Source of the DNA: Thermomonas alba
GTDB lineage: Bacteria > Pseudomonadota > Gammaproteobacteria > Xanthomonadales > Xanthomonadaceae
Reading direction: 5' to 3'
Assembly: GCF_022419205.1 (NCBI RefSeq)
Contig: NZ_JAJOZU010000003.1
Coordinates: forward strand, 186,001 to 250,000
DNA length: 64,000 nucleotides
Of this stretch, positions 25,082 to 37,386 are shown piece after piece. The notes under the pieces were generated by a model that searched no databases, was not told the DNA's origin, and was given only the letters and a program-made list of their open reading frames with translations. Within the stretch, counting starts at the first letter, position 1. Every line of letters begins with the position of its first letter. The position numbers and the translations under genes are program-made.

Positions 25082-26449
25082 GTGTTCGAATCACTTACCC
25101 AGCGTCTGTCCGGCACCATCGAGCGCCTGCGCGGCCGCGGCCGCCTGACCGAATCCAACATCAGCGAGGCCGTGCGCGAGGTGCGCATCGCGCTGCTCGA
25201 GGCGGACGTGGCGCTGCCGGTGGTGCAGGCCCTGATCCAGCGCATCAAAGTGCGCGCGGTCGGGCAAGAGGTGATGCGCTCGCTCACTCCGGGCCAGGTG
25301 CTGGTCAAGATCGTGCGCGACGAGCTGGCCGCGGTGATGGGCGCGCAGGCCACCGACCTCAATCTGAACGTGCAGCCGCCGGCAGTGATCCTGATGGCCG
25401 GTTTGCAGGGTGCCGGCAAGACCACCACCGTGGCCAAGTTGGCCAAGTATCTGAAGGACAAGCGCAAGAAGAAGGTGATGGTGGTCTCGGCCGACGTGTA
25501 TCGTCCGGCTGCGATCGAGCAGTTGCAGACCTTGGCCGGGCAGGTGGGGGCGCTGTTCTTCCCGTCCGACCCCGGGCAGACGCCGGAGGCCATCGTCAAG
25601 GCCGCGATCGACGAGGCTCGTCGCTCGTATGTGGACGTGCTGATCGTGGATACCGCCGGCCGCACCAGCATCGACGAGGCCATGATGGCCGAGATCAAGG
25701 CCCTGCACGCCGCGGTGAAGCCGGTCGAAACCCTGTTCGTGGTCGATGCCATGACCGGCCAGGATGCCGCGGTCACCGCCAAGCATTTCGGCGAGGCGCT
25801 GCCGCTGACTGGCGTGGTGCTGACCAAGACCGACGGCGACGCTCGCGGCGGCGCCGCGCTGTCGGTGCGCTACATCACCGGCAAGCCGATCAAGTTCGTC
25901 GGCGTGGGCGAGAAGCCCGACGGGCTGGACGTGTTCCACCCTGACCGCGCCGCCGGCCGCATCCTCGACATGGGCGACGTGCTGTCGCTGGTGGAGCAGG
26001 TCGAGGCCCAGGTGGACAAGGACAAGGCCGCCAAGCTGGCCGAGAAGGTCGCCAAGGGCAAGAAGTTCGACCTCAACGACATGCGCGACCAACTCGAGCA
26101 GATGCAGGCGATGGGTGGCCTGCATGGGCTGATGGACAAGCTGCCCGGCATCGGTCAGCTGCCGGAGGCGGTCAAGCAGCAGGTGACCGGCAAGGAAATC
26201 CCGCGCATGATCGCGATCATCAACTCGATGACCAAGAAGGAGCGCCGCAATCCCGACATCCTGAACGGCTCGCGGCGCGCGCGCATCGCCCGCGGCGCTG
26301 GCCTGACCCCGGCCGATGTCAATCGCGTGCTCAAGCAGTACCAGCAAATGGAAAAGCTGATGGGCAAGCTGGGGCGCGGCGGCATGAAGGGCATGCTGCG
26401 CGGGCTGTCCGGGGTGATGGGCGGGCGCGGGGGGCTGCCGCTGCGCTGA
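25082..26449 (+). CDS. ffh: Signal recognition particle protein Ffh
   Basis: Ffh binds 4.5S RNA and signal sequences of nascent membrane proteins and delivers them to FtsY. The 455-residue protein has the N domain (1-85), a GTPase G domain (GLQGAGKTT near 107, DTAGR near 190, TKTDG near 247) and a methionine-rich M domain with the RNA-binding segment [12 protein letters not shown] near 400. The start is a GTG, giving the conserved [11 protein letters not shown]-terminus. ypjD, its neighbour in E. coli, lies more than 20 kb away, and rpsP-rimM-trmD does not follow. Confidence 0.97.
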   Translation: MFESLTQRLSGTIERLRGRGRLTESNISEAVREVRIALLEADVALPVVQALIQRIKVRAVGQEVMRSLTPGQVLVKIVRDELAAVMGAQATDLNLNVQPPAVILMAGLQGAGKTTTVAKLAKYLKDKRKKKVMVVSADVYRPAAIEQLQTLAGQVGALFFPSDPGQTPEAIVKAAIDEARRSYVDVLIVDTAGRTSIDEAMMAEIKALHAAVKPVETLFVVDAMTGQDAAVTAKHFGEALPLTGVVLTKTDGDARGGAALSVRYITGKPIKFVGVGEKPDGLDVFHPDRAAGRILDMGDVLSLVEQVEAQVDKDKAAKLAEKVAKGKKFDLNDMRDQLEQMQAMGGLHGLMDKLPGIGQLPEAVKQQVTGKEIPRMIAIINSMTKKERRNPDILNGSRRARIARGAGLTPADVNRVLKQYQQMEKLMGKLGRGGMKGMLRGLSGVMGGRGGLPLR

Positions 26450-26786
26450 CCCATCTGCCGTCCGGCCGCTGGCCGCCCGGCGCTTGCAATCCTGCATGCC
26501 GGCGGCTATCTTTCTCCCCTTGAAATGCGGTGCGTCGTCAGGTGAAGGCGGCCACCCCGCCAGTTTGGATGCCGCGGAAGCGGCAGCGGACTCGGGCTCG
26601 CGGACGCCGCTTGCGGTCTCCGCACTCCAGCGTCATCGGACAAGGGCCCTGTGGGTCCTTTTTTCGTTTCCGGGCGTCCATTTTGCGCGCGACGGTCCTC
26701 AAGGGCGGCCGGCGCGGCAAATCCAGCTGGTGCTTGGGCGCTTTCGGAATCTTCCGGGATGCAGATTTTCTAACGATAGGCACAAC
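26450..26786 (+). other. rimP leader region, structured, no gene
   Basis: This 337-base gap holds no convincing gene. It contains an extended inverted repeat, AAGCGGC (26578-26584) with GCCGCTT (26606-26612), and an intrinsic terminator at 26642-26664. I looked for the initiator tRNA gene that precedes rimP in E. coli and did not find one. Confidence 0.5.
26642..26664 (+). terminator. Intrinsic terminator between ffh and rimP
   Basis: AAGGGCCC (26642-26649) pairs with GGGTCCTT (26653-26660) with one G-T wobble and a 3-base loop, followed by six T residues. It could end ffh transcription or act as an attenuator in a leader of the rimP-nusA operon, which is known to be autoregulated through NusA. 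Confidence 0.75.
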
Positions 26787-27398
26787 GTGACAGAGAAAGC
26801 CGACGACATCGCCGCGATGCTCGCGCCCACCGTTTCCGCGATGGGGCTGGAGCTGTTGGGCGTCGAGTACCTGCCAGCCCCGGGTGGCGCCACCCTGCGC
26901 CTGTACATCGATGTGCCGGTCGCCGAGGCTGACACGCGCATGGTGAGCATCGACGATTGCGAGGCCGTCAGCCGCGAGGTCTCCGCGCAGCTGGACGTGG
27001 AGGATCCGATCAGCGGCCATTACACGCTGGAGGTGTCCTCGCCCGGGATCGATCGGCCGCTGTTCGGCGCGGCCCAGTTCGCGCGGTTCGTGGGCGAAAC
27101 CGCCAAGGTCGCGCTGAAGCTGCCGCAGGACGGGCGGCGCCGGCTGCAGGGTCGCATCCTCCGGGTGGACGGCGACACGGTGGTGTTCGATCTCGACGGC
27201 GCCGAGTTCGCGGTGGTCGCGGCCAATATCGACAAGGCACGGCTGGTGCCCGATTGGGCTGCTCTGGGGCTGGCGCCCGTGCAGGACAAACCCGGGCGCG
27301 ATCCGCGGCCGGGCAAACAGAAGAAGACCGCCGGCAAGGCGGGCAAGGCACATTCAACCAACAAGACGGCGGCCAGCAGGTCGTCCGATGCGGAGTAA
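26787..27398 (+). CDS. rimP: Ribosome maturation factor RimP
   Basis: RimP assists assembly of the 30S subunit. The 203-residue protein starts at a GTG (26787), giving [14 protein letters not shown]; the open frame upstream runs through the terminator and is not coding. The conserved segments [19 protein letters not shown] and [12 protein letters not shown] are present, followed by the C-terminal Sm-like domain. The last 40 residues are a Lys/Ala/Pro-rich tail that extends past the E. coli length of about 150. nusA begins 6 bases downstream. Confidence 0.95.
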   Translation: MTEKADDIAAMLAPTVSAMGLELLGVEYLPAPGGATLRLYIDVPVAEADTRMVSIDDCEAVSREVSAQLDVEDPISGHYTLEVSSPGIDRPLFGAAQFARFVGETAKVALKLPQDGRRRLQGRILRVDGDTVVFDLDGAEFAVVAANIDKARLVPDWAALGLAPVQDKPGRDPRPGKQKKTAGKAGKAHSTNKTAASRSSDAE

Positions 27399-27404
27399 GC
27401 GGGC

Positions 27405-28892
27405 ATGAGCAAGGAATTGTTGCTGGTCGCGGATGCGGTGGCTGCCGAGAAGGGCGTGCCGGAATCGGTGATCCTGGAGGCGATCGAGGCGGCGCTGGCG
27501 TCCGCGGCGAAGAAGCGCTACGCAGACCAGGACGTGCTGGTGCGCGTGCAGATCGACCCCAAGGACGGCAGCTATCAGACCTTCCGGCGCTGGGAGGTGA
27601 TCGCCGACGATGCGGTGATGGAATCGCCGGATCGCCAAATCCGGCTGATGGATGCGATCGAGGAGGCCGAGGGCGTCGAAGTCGGCGATTACATCGAAGA
27701 GCAGATCGAGAACCCCGAGTTCGGCCGCATCGCGGCGCAGGCGGCCAAACAAGTGATCGTGCAGCGCGTGCGCGAGGCCGAGCGCCAGCAGGTGGTGGAC
27801 GCCTGGAAGCATCGCGTCGGTGAGCTGGTGACTGGCGTGGTCAAGCGGGTCGAGCGTGGCAACGTGTATGTCGACCTGGGCGGCAATGCCGAGGCCATCA
27901 TCCCCAAGGACAAGGGCATCCCGCGCGACGTGCTGCGCGCCGGAGATCGCGTGCGCGGCTACCTGTATGACGTGCGCAGCGAGCCGCGCGGGCCGCAGCT
28001 GTTCATCAGCCGGGCCGCGCCGGAGTTCATGATCGAGCTGTTCAAGCTCGAGGTGCCGGAAGTCAGTCAGGGCCTGGTCTCGATCATGGCCTGCGCGCGT
28101 GATCCTGGTGATCGCGCCAAGATCGCGGTGCTGGCGCACGACAATCGCACCGATCCGATCGGCGCCTGCATCGGCATGCGCGGCTCGCGCGTGCAGGCGG
28201 TGACCAACGAGCTCAACGGCGAGCGTGTGGACATCGTGCTGTGGAGCGACAATCCTGCGCAGTTCGTGATCAACGCGATGGCGCCGGCCGAAGTGCAGTC
28301 GATCATCGTCGATGAGGACAAGCATTCGATGGACATCGCGGTGGCCGAGGACAATCTCGCCAAGGCGATCGGGCGCGGTGGCCAGAACGTGCGCCTGGCC
28401 AGCCGCCTGACCGGCTGGCAGCTCAACGTGATGACCGCCGAGCAGGTGCAGGCCAAGTCCGAGGCCGAGCAGGCTGCGGCGCGCAAGCTGTTCATGGACA
28501 AGCTGGAGGTCGATGAAGAGATCGCCGGCATTCTGGTCAGCGAGGGTTTCAGCTCGATCGAAGAAATCGCCTATGTGCCGGTTGCCGAGCTGCTGGCCGT
28601 GGATGGCTTCGATGAGGACATCGTCGAAGAGCTGCGCTCGCGCGCGCGCGACGCCCTGTTGAACGAAGCGCTGGCGGCCGAGGAGACCCTCGAAGAGCAC
28701 CAGCCCGCCGAGGATCTGCTCGCGCTCGAAGGCATGGACGATGCGACCGCCTACGCGCTGGCCGCGCGCGGCATTCGCACCCGTGAGGACCTGGCCGAGG
28801 CGGCGACCGATGAAATCGCCGACATCGAGGGCATCGGTAAGGAGCGTGCCGCCGCGCTGATCATGGAAGCACGCAAGCACTGGTTCGAGTAA
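27405..28892 (+). CDS. nusA: Transcription termination/antitermination factor NusA
   Basis: NusA binds RNA polymerase and modulates pausing, termination and antitermination. The 495-residue protein has the N-terminal polymerase-binding domain, an S1 domain ([20 protein letters not shown] near 140), two KH domains ([11 protein letters not shown] near 250 and [12 protein letters not shown] near 320) and two C-terminal acidic repeats, as in E. coli. It sits in the conserved rimP-nusA-infB order. Confidence 0.97.
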   Translation: MSKELLLVADAVAAEKGVPESVILEAIEAALASAAKKRYADQDVLVRVQIDPKDGSYQTFRRWEVIADDAVMESPDRQIRLMDAIEEAEGVEVGDYIEEQIENPEFGRIAAQAAKQVIVQRVREAERQQVVDAWKHRVGELVTGVVKRVERGNVYVDLGGNAEAIIPKDKGIPRDVLRAGDRVRGYLYDVRSEPRGPQLFISRAAPEFMIELFKLEVPEVSQGLVSIMACARDPGDRAKIAVLAHDNRTDPIGACIGMRGSRVQAVTNELNGERVDIVLWSDNPAQFVINAMAPAEVQSIIVDEDKHSMDIAVAEDNLAKAIGRGGQNVRLASRLTGWQLNVMTAEQVQAKSEAEQAAARKLFMDKLEVDEEIAGILVSEGFSSIEEIAYVPVAELLAVDGFDEDIVEELRSRARDALLNEALAAEETLEEHQPAEDLLALEGMDDATAYALAARGIRTREDLAEAATDEIADIEGIGKERAAALIMEARKHWFE

Positions 28893-28895
28893 GCG

Positions 28896-28943
28896 CCGCC
28901 GGCGCGAGCGCCACCGCCGGCGGAAGCGGCTCCGTCCTACAAT
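28896..28943 (+). promoter_or_regulatory. nusA-infB intergenic hairpin and possible internal promoter
   Basis: CCGCCGGCG (28896-28904) and CGCCGGCGG (28915-28923) form a perfect nine-base-pair stem directly after the nusA stop, without a T tract. TACAAT (28938-28943) follows and could be the -10 of an internal infB promoter, though no -35 is clear. Confidence 0.35.
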
Positions 28944-28990
28944 CGCCATATCCGGTCGCCCGTGCGGCGACCAATGACACCGGAAACCGA

Positions 28991-31621
28991 ATGTCGCAGC
29001 AAACCACCATCCGCAAACTCGCCGAACTGGTGAACATCCCAGTCGAAAAACTGCTGGAACAGCTGGCCGAGGCCGGCATGCAGTTCAGCGGTCCAGATCA
29101 GGTCATCACCAGTGCCGAGAAACTCAAGCTGCACGGCTTTCTGCGGCGTGCGCACGGCAAGGCCGACAAGCCGGTCGATGAGGTCATCGCGCCGGGCAAG
29201 ATCACCTTGAGCCGCAGCCGCAAGCAGGAGATCACCGTCGGCGGCAGCGGCAAGTCCGGGCGCGGTGCCAGCACCGTGGAGGTGGTAACGCGCAAGAAGA
29301 TCACGATCAAGCCGAGCGAGAGCCGCGCGGCGACCCCCACCGCCCAGGAGCTCGACGCCGAGCGTCTGGATGCCTTGCGCAAGCTGGAAGAATCGCGCGC
29401 GCGCAATCTGGCCGAGCAGCAGGCACTGGCCGAGAAAGATCGCCAGCGCGCGGCCGAACTGGAGGAACGGCGCCGGCGCGAGCAGGAAGAGGCCGAGCGG
29501 CGCGCTGCGGCCGAGGCTGCGGCCGCAGCTGCCGCCGCGGCCGGGGATGATCCCGATTTGGAGCAGGAAGAGGCTGGCAAGACGAAAGGGCATGGCCACG
29601 GGCATGCTGCAAAGTCGGGCGCGGTCGCGCGCGAATCCGAGAAGGGCGCTTCGCACAAGCCCAAGCCGCATCGTGGCTCGCATGTGATGCAGGTCGGCGT
29701 CGATGATGACGAGACGGTCGCCCGCTTCGCCGGCCAGTTGCACCTGTCCGCGTCCGACCGGGCGCGCCGCAGCAGCGCGCCGCGCGCGCGCCCCAAGCCC
29801 GTCAAGCGTGGCCCGGATCCCGCGCGCACGGGCAGCGGCTTCACCAAGCCGACCGCGCCGGTGGTGCGTGAAGTCGCCATCGGCGAGGCCATCACCGTGG
29901 CCGATCTCGCCCAGAAGCTGGCGATGAAGGGCGGCGACGTGGTCAAGGCGCTGTTCAAGATGGGCGTGATGGCGACCATCAATCAGACCATCGATCACGA
30001 TACCGCGGTGCTGGTGACCGAAGAGCTCGGCCACAAAGCGGTTTCCGCAAATACCAACGATGCCGAGTCTGAACTGCTGGCGCACCTCGAGCAGGTCCAG
30101 GGCGAGAAAGTCCCGCGGCCGCCGGTGGTCACCATCATGGGGCACGTCGATCACGGCAAGACTTCACTGCTGGATTACATCCGGCGCACCAAGGTCGCCA
30201 GCGGCGAGGCCGGTGGCATCACCCAGCACATCGGCGCCTATCACGTGACCACGCCCAAGGGCGTGATCAGTTTCCTGGATACTCCTGGCCATGCGGCATT
30301 CGCGCAGATGCGTCAGCGTGGCGCCAAGCTCACCGACATCGTGGTGCTGGTGGTTGCGGCCGACGACGGGGTGATGCCACAGACAGTGGAGGCGATCCAG
30401 CACGCGCGCGCCGCCAAGGTGCCGCTGATCGTCGCCATCAACAAGATCGACAAATCGGGCGCCGACCCCGCGCGCGTCAAGAACGATCTCCTCGCGCACG
30501 ACGTGGTGGTGGAAGAGTTCGGCGGCGACGTGCAGGCGGTGGAGCTCTCGGCCAAGACCGGCCAGGGGGTGGACGATCTGCTGGATGCGATCACCCTGCA
30601 GGCCGAGCTGCTCGACTTGAGGGCGGTGCCGAATGGCCGCGCCACCGGCGTGGTGATCGAATCCTCGCTGGACAAGGGGCGCGGGCCGGTGGCCACGGTG
30701 CTGGTGCAGCAGGGCCGCCTGGCCAAGGGGGATTACCTGGTGTGCGGCATCCAGTACGGCCGCGTGCGCGCGCTGTTCGACGAGACCGGCCGTCAGGTCC
30801 AGGACGCGGGGCCATCCATTCCGGTGCAGATCCTCGGTCTGTCCGGAGTGCCGGAAGCCGGAGACGATTTCGTGGTGGTGGCCGACGAGCGGCTGGCCAA
30901 GGACGTGGCGCAGCAGCGTGATGCCAAGCGCCGCGAACTGCGGCTGGTGGCGTCCGCGGGCAATCGCATGGAAGACATCATGGCGCAGATGGGCGAAGGC
31001 GCGACCCAGCAGACGCTCAATCTGGTGGTCAAGGCGGACGTCCACGGCACCATGCAGGCCCTGCGCGAGGCCTTGACCGCGCTGTCCAACGACCAGATCC
31101 GCATCAATGTGATCGGCGCGGGCGTGGGTGGCATCACCGAATCCGATGCGCAGCTGGCGGCGACCTCCAAAGCCACCATCATCGGCTTCAACGTGCGCGC
31201 CGACGCCTCCGCACGCAAGGTCATCGAGAGCAACAATCTCGACCTGCGCTACTTCTCGATCATCTATGACGTGATCGACCAGGTGAAGCAGGTCGCCTCC
31301 AATGTGCTGGGCAAGGAAATCCGCGAAGAGATCATCGGTATTGCCGAGGTCCGCGACGTGTTCCGCAGCTCCAAGTTCGGCGCGATCGCCGGCTGCATGG
31401 TGGTGGAGGGCGTGGTCAAGAAGGCCAAGCCGATCCGCGTGCTGCGCGACAATACGGTCATCTTCGAAGGCGAGCTGGAATCGCTGCGCCGCTTCAAGGA
31501 TCCGGTGGACGAGGTGCGCCAGGGCAACGAGTGCGGCATCGGCGTGAAGGCCTACAACGACGTCCGCCCGGGCGATCAGATCGAATGCTTCGAACGCATC
31601 GAGGTGCAGCGCACGCTGTGA
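28991..31621 (+). CDS. infB: Translation initiation factor IF-2
   Basis: IF-2 brings initiator tRNA to the ribosome. The 876-residue protein has a small N-terminal IF2-N module (1-50), a long charged linker rich in Ala, Glu and Arg (about 120-290), a second IF2-N module (about 295-345), and the GTPase domain with GHVDHGKT near residue 385, DTPGHAAF and NKIDK, then the beta-barrel and C2 fMet-tRNA-binding domains. In-frame internal starts that could give shorter isoforms, as in E. coli, are possible but unproven. Confidence 0.97.
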   Translation: MSQQTTIRKLAELVNIPVEKLLEQLAEAGMQFSGPDQVITSAEKLKLHGFLRRAHGKADKPVDEVIAPGKITLSRSRKQEITVGGSGKSGRGASTVEVVTRKKITIKPSESRAATPTAQELDAERLDALRKLEESRARNLAEQQALAEKDRQRAAELEERRRREQEEAERRAAAEAAAAAAAAAGDDPDLEQEEAGKTKGHGHGHAAKSGAVARESEKGASHKPKPHRGSHVMQVGVDDDETVARFAGQLHLSASDRARRSSAPRARPKPVKRGPDPARTGSGFTKPTAPVVREVAIGEAITVADLAQKLAMKGGDVVKALFKMGVMATINQTIDHDTAVLVTEELGHKAVSANTNDAESELLAHLEQVQGEKVPRPPVVTIMGHVDHGKTSLLDYIRRTKVASGEAGGITQHIGAYHVTTPKGVISFLDTPGHAAFAQMRQRGAKLTDIVVLVVAADDGVMPQTVEAIQHARAAKVPLIVAINKIDKSGADPARVKNDLLAHDVVVEEFGGDVQAVELSAKTGQGVDDLLDAITLQAELLDLRAVPNGRATGVVIESSLDKGRGPVATVLVQQGRLAKGDYLVCGIQYGRVRALFDETGRQVQDAGPSIPVQILGLSGVPEAGDDFVVVADERLAKDVAQQRDAKRRELRLVASAGNRMEDIMAQMGEGATQQTLNLVVKADVHGTMQALREALTALSNDQIRINVIGAGVGGITESDAQLAATSKATIIGFNVRADASARKVIESNNLDLRYFSIIYDVIDQVKQVASNVLGKEIREEIIGIAEVRDVFRSSKFGAIAGCMVVEGVVKKAKPIRVLRDNTVIFEGELESLRRFKDPVDEVRQGNECGIGVKAYNDVRPGDQIECFERIEVQRTL

Positions 31622-31637
31622 GGCGCGCGGTCCAGCC

Positions 31638-32009
31638 ATGGCGCAGAAATCCTTCCACCGTACCGACCGCGTCTCCGCCCAGCTCCGCCGCGAGCTGGGC
31701 ACGCTGGTGCATACCTTCGTGCGCGAGCATGGCCTGGGCTCTGCCAGCGTCTCCGACGTCGAGGTGACGCGAGACATGGCGCATGCCAAGGTGTTCGTGA
31801 CCGTGCTCCAGCCGGAACGCGCGGCAGAGACGGTGCAGGCGCTGAGAGCGCTGGCGCCGGAGTTCCGCTACCAGCTGGCGCGGATGGTGCGGATGCGGCA
31901 CGTGCCCGAACTGCATTTCCACTACGATGAGTCGGTGGATCGCGGCGAGCGCATCGACAGCCTGCTGCGCGATCTGCCCGATGTTCATGCCGGCGGCGAT
32001 GCCGACTGA
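31638..32009 (+). CDS. rbfA: 30S ribosome-binding factor RbfA
   Basis: RbfA helps mature the 16S rRNA 5' end and is important in the cold. The 123-residue KH-like protein shows [14 protein letters not shown] at the start, [16 protein letters not shown] in the middle and the [16 protein letters not shown] region near the C-terminus. It starts 16 bases after infB and overlaps truB by 11 bases. Confidence 0.96.
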   Translation: MAQKSFHRTDRVSAQLRRELGTLVHTFVREHGLGSASVSDVEVTRDMAHAKVFVTVLQPERAAETVQALRALAPEFRYQLARMVRMRHVPELHFHYDESVDRGERIDSLLRDLPDVHAGGDAD

Positions 32010-33000
32010 TTCGCGCGAGCGTCGCCCACGCACTGCTTTTCGTCGTCTGGACGGTATCCTGCTGCTGGACAAGCCGCAGGGGGTGTCCTCGAATCAGGCG
32101 TTACAGCGGGCGCGCCACCTGTTCCGTGCCGACAAGGCGGGCCACACCGGTAGCCTCGACCCGCTGGCCACCGGCCTGCTGCCGGTGTGCTTCGGTGAGG
32201 CGACCAAGATCGCCGGCGGCCTGCTGGGCGCGCGCAAGGCCTACGAAACCGTCGCCAGGCTCGGTATCACCACCGACACCGACGACGCCGAAGGTCAAAC
32301 CCTGCGCGAGCGCCCGGTGCCGGCGCTGACCATCGACACCATCGATGCAGCGCTGCGACGCCTCACCGGACGCATTCTGCAGCGCCCGCCGATCTATTCC
32401 GCGCTCAAGCGCGGCGGCGAGCCGCTGTACGCGAAGGCCCGCCGCGGGGAAACGATCGCGGTGGAGGAGCGCGAGGTCGAGGTGCACGCCTTCGACTTGC
32501 TCAACGCCGCTGACCTGCTGGACGGCGGCGAGCCGCTGCTGCGCCTGCACGTAGAGTGCGGCTCCGGCACCTATGTGCGCAGCCTGGTGCGCGATTTGGG
32601 CGAACTGCTGGGCTGCGGGGCGCACGTCGCGGAGCTGCGCCGGCTGTGGGTCGATCCATTCCGCGATCCGCGCATGTGGACCCTGGACGGGTTGGAGCAG
32701 CTGCGCGAGCAGGCCGGTGAGCGCGTGCTGGAATCCTGTCTGCTGCCGATCGAAGCCGGCATGGCGTCCTGGCCCGAGGTGCGGGTGAATGCGGCGCAGG
32801 CGCAGCGCCTGGGGCGCGGGCAGGGCTTGCGCGGCCCGTATCCGGCGCGCGGGCGGCAGGTCGCAATCCTGGACGAGCATGGTCGCGGCCTGGGATTGGG
32901 AGAGGTCGATGCCGACGGCGCGTTGCGGCCGATCCGCCTGTTTCGCTGGGCGGCAGTCGCTGCCTGCGGGACGGCCGAGAATGCCGCGCATTGCCGCTGA
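31999..33000 (+). CDS. truB: tRNA pseudouridine-55 synthase TruB
   Basis: TruB makes the pseudouridine in the T-loop of all elongator tRNAs. The 333-residue protein contains [12 protein letters not shown], the catalytic [12 protein letters not shown] with its aspartate near residue 52, and the PUA-like C-terminal domain. Three other in-frame Met codons lie just upstream inside rbfA (31981, 31987); 31999 is preferred because homology begins only after PTDSRERR. The rpsO promoter overlaps its 3' end. Confidence 0.95.
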   Translation: MPTDSRERRPRTAFRRLDGILLLDKPQGVSSNQALQRARHLFRADKAGHTGSLDPLATGLLPVCFGEATKIAGGLLGARKAYETVARLGITTDTDDAEGQTLRERPVPALTIDTIDAALRRLTGRILQRPPIYSALKRGGEPLYAKARRGETIAVEEREVEVHAFDLLNAADLLDGGEPLLRLHVECGSGTYVRSLVRDLGELLGCGAHVAELRRLWVDPFRDPRMWTLDGLEQLREQAGERVLESCLLPIEAGMASWPEVRVNAAQAQRLGRGQGLRGPYPARGRQVAILDEHGRGLGLGEVDADGALRPIRLFRWAAVAACGTAENAAHCR

Positions 33001-33019
33001 TTCCGCAAACGGCTATACT
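32991..33019 (+). promoter_or_regulatory. rpsO promoter
   Basis: TTGCCG (32991-32996) and TATACT (33014-33019) are separated by exactly 17 bases. The promoter overlaps the end of truB and predicts a leader of about 108 bases, long enough for the translational control by S15 that is known in other bacteria. Confidence 0.65.
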
Positions 33020-33134
33020 TCCAAAGCTCTTCGGGGCGAATCACACCACTTTTCCGCATCATTCACGGCGAGCCGTGCGGTGCGGGCGCGCATGTTCCGC
33101 CCGTTCCTGCCGGCTACGCGACTACGAGGCCATC

Positions 33135-33395
33135 ATGTCCATCGACACCCAGAAAATCATCAACGAGCACAAGCGCAGCGACAACGACACCGGCTCGCCG
33201 GAGGTCCAGATCGCCCTGTTGACTGCCCGCATCGAGCAGCTCACCGAGCACTTCAAGACCCACAAGCAGGACCACCACAGCCGGCGCGGTCTGCTGATGA
33301 TGGTCAACCGTCGGCGCAGCCTGCTCGACTATCTGCATCGCAAGGATGCAGAGCGCTACAAGGCGCTGATCGGCAAGCTCGGTCTGCGTCGCTGA
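33135..33395 (+). CDS. rpsO: 30S ribosomal protein S15
   Basis: An 86-residue S15 with the conserved [23 protein letters not shown] and [21 protein letters not shown] segments. S15 binds the central domain of 16S rRNA early in assembly. GAGG lies 7 bases before the ATG. The gene has its own promoter and is followed by a strong hairpin, then pnp, the usual order. Confidence 0.97.
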   Translation: MSIDTQKIINEHKRSDNDTGSPEVQIALLTARIEQLTEHFKTHKQDHHSRRGLLMMVNRRRSLLDYLHRKDAERYKALIGKLGLRR

Positions 33396-33407
33396 TCGCC
33401 CCACCCG

Positions 33408-33438
33408 CCGCGGCGCAGGAATGCGCCGCGGTTCGTTT
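33408..33438 (+). terminator. rpsO terminator-like hairpin
   Basis: A perfect ten-base-pair stem (33408-33417 with 33422-33431) closes on a GGAA tetraloop and is followed by TTCGTTT. It lies 13 bases after the rpsO stop. It may terminate some transcripts and protect the rpsO 3' end while allowing read-through to pnp. Confidence 0.65.
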
Positions 33439-33501
33439 GAGAGGTACCCGTTCCACCCGTCGCGGCCAGGCCGCATCCCCCGCATCGCCCGTGCGGTGCA
33501 G

Positions 33502-33525
33502 CGCAGCAAGCAGGGCTTGCCTGCG
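33502..33525 (+). promoter_or_regulatory. pnp leader hairpin
   Basis: A stem of ten pairs with one bulge (GCAAGC 33506-33511 with GCTTGC 33515-33520, extended outward) lies in the leader of pnp. In E. coli the equivalent leader stem is cut by RNase III and mediates autocontrol by polynucleotide phosphorylase; the same role here is inferred. Confidence 0.4.
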
Positions 33526-33557
33526 TCGATGACTCAAGACATACAAGGATTTCCCAA

Positions 33558-35651
<2,094 letters not shown>

Positions 35652-35677
35652 TCGCTGTGCTCCGTGCCGGATAAGAG

Positions 35678-35701
35678 AAAGCGGGCTGCGGCCCGCTTTT
35701 T
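35678..35701. terminator. Bidirectional intrinsic terminator after pnp
   Basis: GCGGGC (35681-35686) pairs with GCCCGC (35691-35696), and flanking A and T runs extend the stem and give T tracts in both directions. It ends pnp on the plus strand and the kynurenine operon on the minus strand. Confidence 0.85.
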
Positions 35702-35747
35702 CGTTGTTAGCTGCTTGTTGAGGGTGTCTGCTCCGGCGCCAGGGGGC

Positions 35748-36293
35748 TTATTCGACCGATTGCTCATAGCGCGCCGGCCGCGGGTTGAGCGTGCCGCACT
35801 GCGCGCAGGTGCGCAGGTGGTCGTCGCGGTAGAAGCGTTCGAACACGCGGAAGAAGTCCTGCTCGATATCGACGAGGTGGAAGAACTCCGCGTAGAGCTT
35901 GTGGTTGCAGTTCACGCAGAACCACATCAGCGCGTCGTCCTCGTGCGGCAGGCGCTTGCGCTCGATCACCAGCCCCACCGAATCCGGCATCCGCTGCGGC
36001 GAGTGCGGTACCCGCGGCGGCAGGTAGAACACCTCGCCGGCGCGGATGGGGATGTCGCGCACGCGGCCGCGTTCGCCGTCGAAGTCTTCCTGCACGCGCA
36101 GCACCATCTCGCCTTCCAGCTGGTAGAACCACTCCGGCCCTTCTTCGACGTGGTAGTCGGTGCGCGCGTTCGGGCCGCCGACCACCATCACGATGAAATC
36201 GTCCTGGACGATGCACTTGTTGCCCACCGGCGGCTTCAGCAGGTGGCGGTGTTTCTCGATCCAGGCGTGCAGGTTGAAGGCGGCGGGCAGCAT
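35748..36293 (-). CDS. nbaC: 3-hydroxyanthranilate 3,4-dioxygenase
   Basis: This ring-cleaving cupin converts 3-hydroxyanthranilate to 2-amino-3-carboxymuconate semialdehyde. In 181 residues the iron ligands His48, Glu54 and His97 are in place ([23 protein letters not shown]), and the second, rubredoxin-like iron site of bacterial enzymes is shown by CVNC (126-129) and CAQC (163-166). It is the last gene of a five-gene minus-strand operon and follows the RidA-type gene by 5 bases. Its substrate is supplied by KynU and Kmo, encoded about 20 kb away. Confidence 0.95.
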   Translation of the reverse strand: MLPAAFNLHAWIEKHRHLLKPPVGNKCIVQDDFIVMVVGGPNARTDYHVEEGPEWFYQLEGEMVLRVQEDFDGERGRVRDIPIRAGEVFYLPPRVPHSPQRMPDSVGLVIERKRLPHEDDALMWFCVNCNHKLYAEFFHLVDIEQDFFRVFERFYRDDHLRTCAQCGTLNPRPARYEQSVE

Positions 36294-36298
36294 GGCGT

Positions 36299-36724
36299 TC
36301 AGTCCTCGATCCGGGCAATGCACTTGAGCTCGATGGCGATCGGCGTGGGCAGCGCGGTGATGCCCAGCGTGGTGCGGCAGGGCGCGAGCGCGGGGTCGGG
36401 GAAATACTCGGCCCATACGGCGTTGTAGGCCGTGAAATCGCGCGCCATGTCGGTGAGATAGACCGTCACGTCCACCAGGTCCTCCCAGCGCGCGCCGCTG
36501 GCCTGCAGCACTGCGCGTACGTTGGCGAACACCGCGTGCGTCTGCGCGCGGATGTCATAGCCGATCAACCGCCCTTCCGGATCGTAGCGATTGCCGGGAA
36601 TCGTGTTGGTGGCGGGATCGCGCGGGCCGATGCCGGAGAGAAACAGCAGGTTGCCGACCCGGCGCGCGTGCGGGTAGTGGCCGACTGCTTTCGGCGCCTG
36701 ACTGGCGTAAATGCCGGTGCTCAT
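36299..36724 (-). CDS. RidA-family protein, probable 2-aminomuconate deaminase
   Basis: A 141-residue protein of the YjgF/RidA fold with [27 protein letters not shown] and the conserved arginine in [11 protein letters not shown]. RidA proteins hydrolyse enamines and imines. The long N-terminal stretch [11 protein letters not shown] and the neighbouring dioxygenase and aldehyde dehydrogenase genes fit the 2-aminomuconate deaminase branch, which releases ammonia in tryptophan breakdown. The start overlaps the carbonic anhydrase stop by 4 bases. A general imine deaminase cannot be excluded by sequence alone. Confidence 0.82.
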   Translation of the reverse strand: MSTGIYASQAPKAVGHYPHARRVGNLLFLSGIGPRDPATNTIPGNRYDPEGRLIGYDIRAQTHAVFANVRAVLQASGARWEDLVDVTVYLTDMARDFTAYNAVWAEYFPDPALAPCRTTLGITALPTPIAIELKCIARIED

Positions 36725-37386
36725 GGAGTGCTCCTGCGGCGCAATGCCACGGCGGAAACCGCAGCCTGCTGCGCGCGATCCAGCGCATCGATGCCGTCCA
36801 CGTCCATGCCCAGCTCGCGCACGCGGCCATCGGCCAGGCTATACACCCAGCCGTGCACGGCCAGCGGCTGGCCGCGCGCCCATGCGTCGGCGATCACCGT
36901 GGTCTGGCACACGTTCACGGCCTGCTCGATCGCGTTCAGCTCGCACAACGCATCGTGGCGCTGCTCTTCGGGCAGGCCGTCCAGCAGCGCGGCGTGCTTG
37001 AGCGCGACGTCGCCGACGTGGCGGATCCAGTTGTCGGCCAGGCCCAGCCGGGTGCCGTGCAGGGCGGCGCCGACCCCGCCGCAGCCGTAATGGCCGACGA
37101 CCAGCACGTGTTTCACTTTCAGGACATCCACTGCGAACTGCAGTACCGACAGGCAGTTGAGGTCGGTGTACACGACCACGTTGGCGATGTTGCGGTGGAC
37201 GAACACCTCGCCCGGCAGCAGGTCCACCACCTGGTTGGCCGGCACCCGCGAGTCGGAGCAGCCGATCCACAGGTATTCCGGGCTTTGCTGGCGCGACAGG
37301 CGGTCGAAGAACGTGGGGTCTTCCTGGGTGACGCGGTCGGCCCACGCCTGGTTGTTGCGCAGCAGGGTCTGGAGTTGCTTCTTCAT
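36721..37386 (-). CDS. can: Beta-class carbonic anhydrase (Can-like)
   Basis: A 221-residue zinc enzyme interconverting carbon dioxide and bicarbonate. The zinc ligands and catalytic dyad are visible as CSDSR (Cys43, Asp45, Arg47) and HYGCGG (His99, Cys102), and the protein is close to E. coli Can throughout. It overlaps the genes on both sides by 4 bases, so it is translated as part of the kynurenine operon. The pathway encoded here and at 57.7 kb releases carbon dioxide at the ACMS decarboxylase step, which gives a possible reason for its placement; that link is inference. Confidence 0.93.
   Translation of the reverse strand: MKKQLQTLLRNNQAWADRVTQEDPTFFDRLSRQQSPEYLWIGCSDSRVPANQVVDLLPGEVFVHRNIANVVVYTDLNCLSVLQFAVDVLKVKHVLVVGHYGCGGVGAALHGTRLGLADNWIRHVGDVALKHAALLDGLPEEQRHDALCELNAIEQAVNVCQTTVIADAWARGQPLAVHGWVYSLADGRVRELGMDVDGIDALDRAQQAAVSAVALRRRSTP

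Noticed and set aside
26450-26786. Initiator tRNA gene before rimP
   Set aside because: No cloverleaf, anticodon loop or CCA-ending sequence could be found in this gap.
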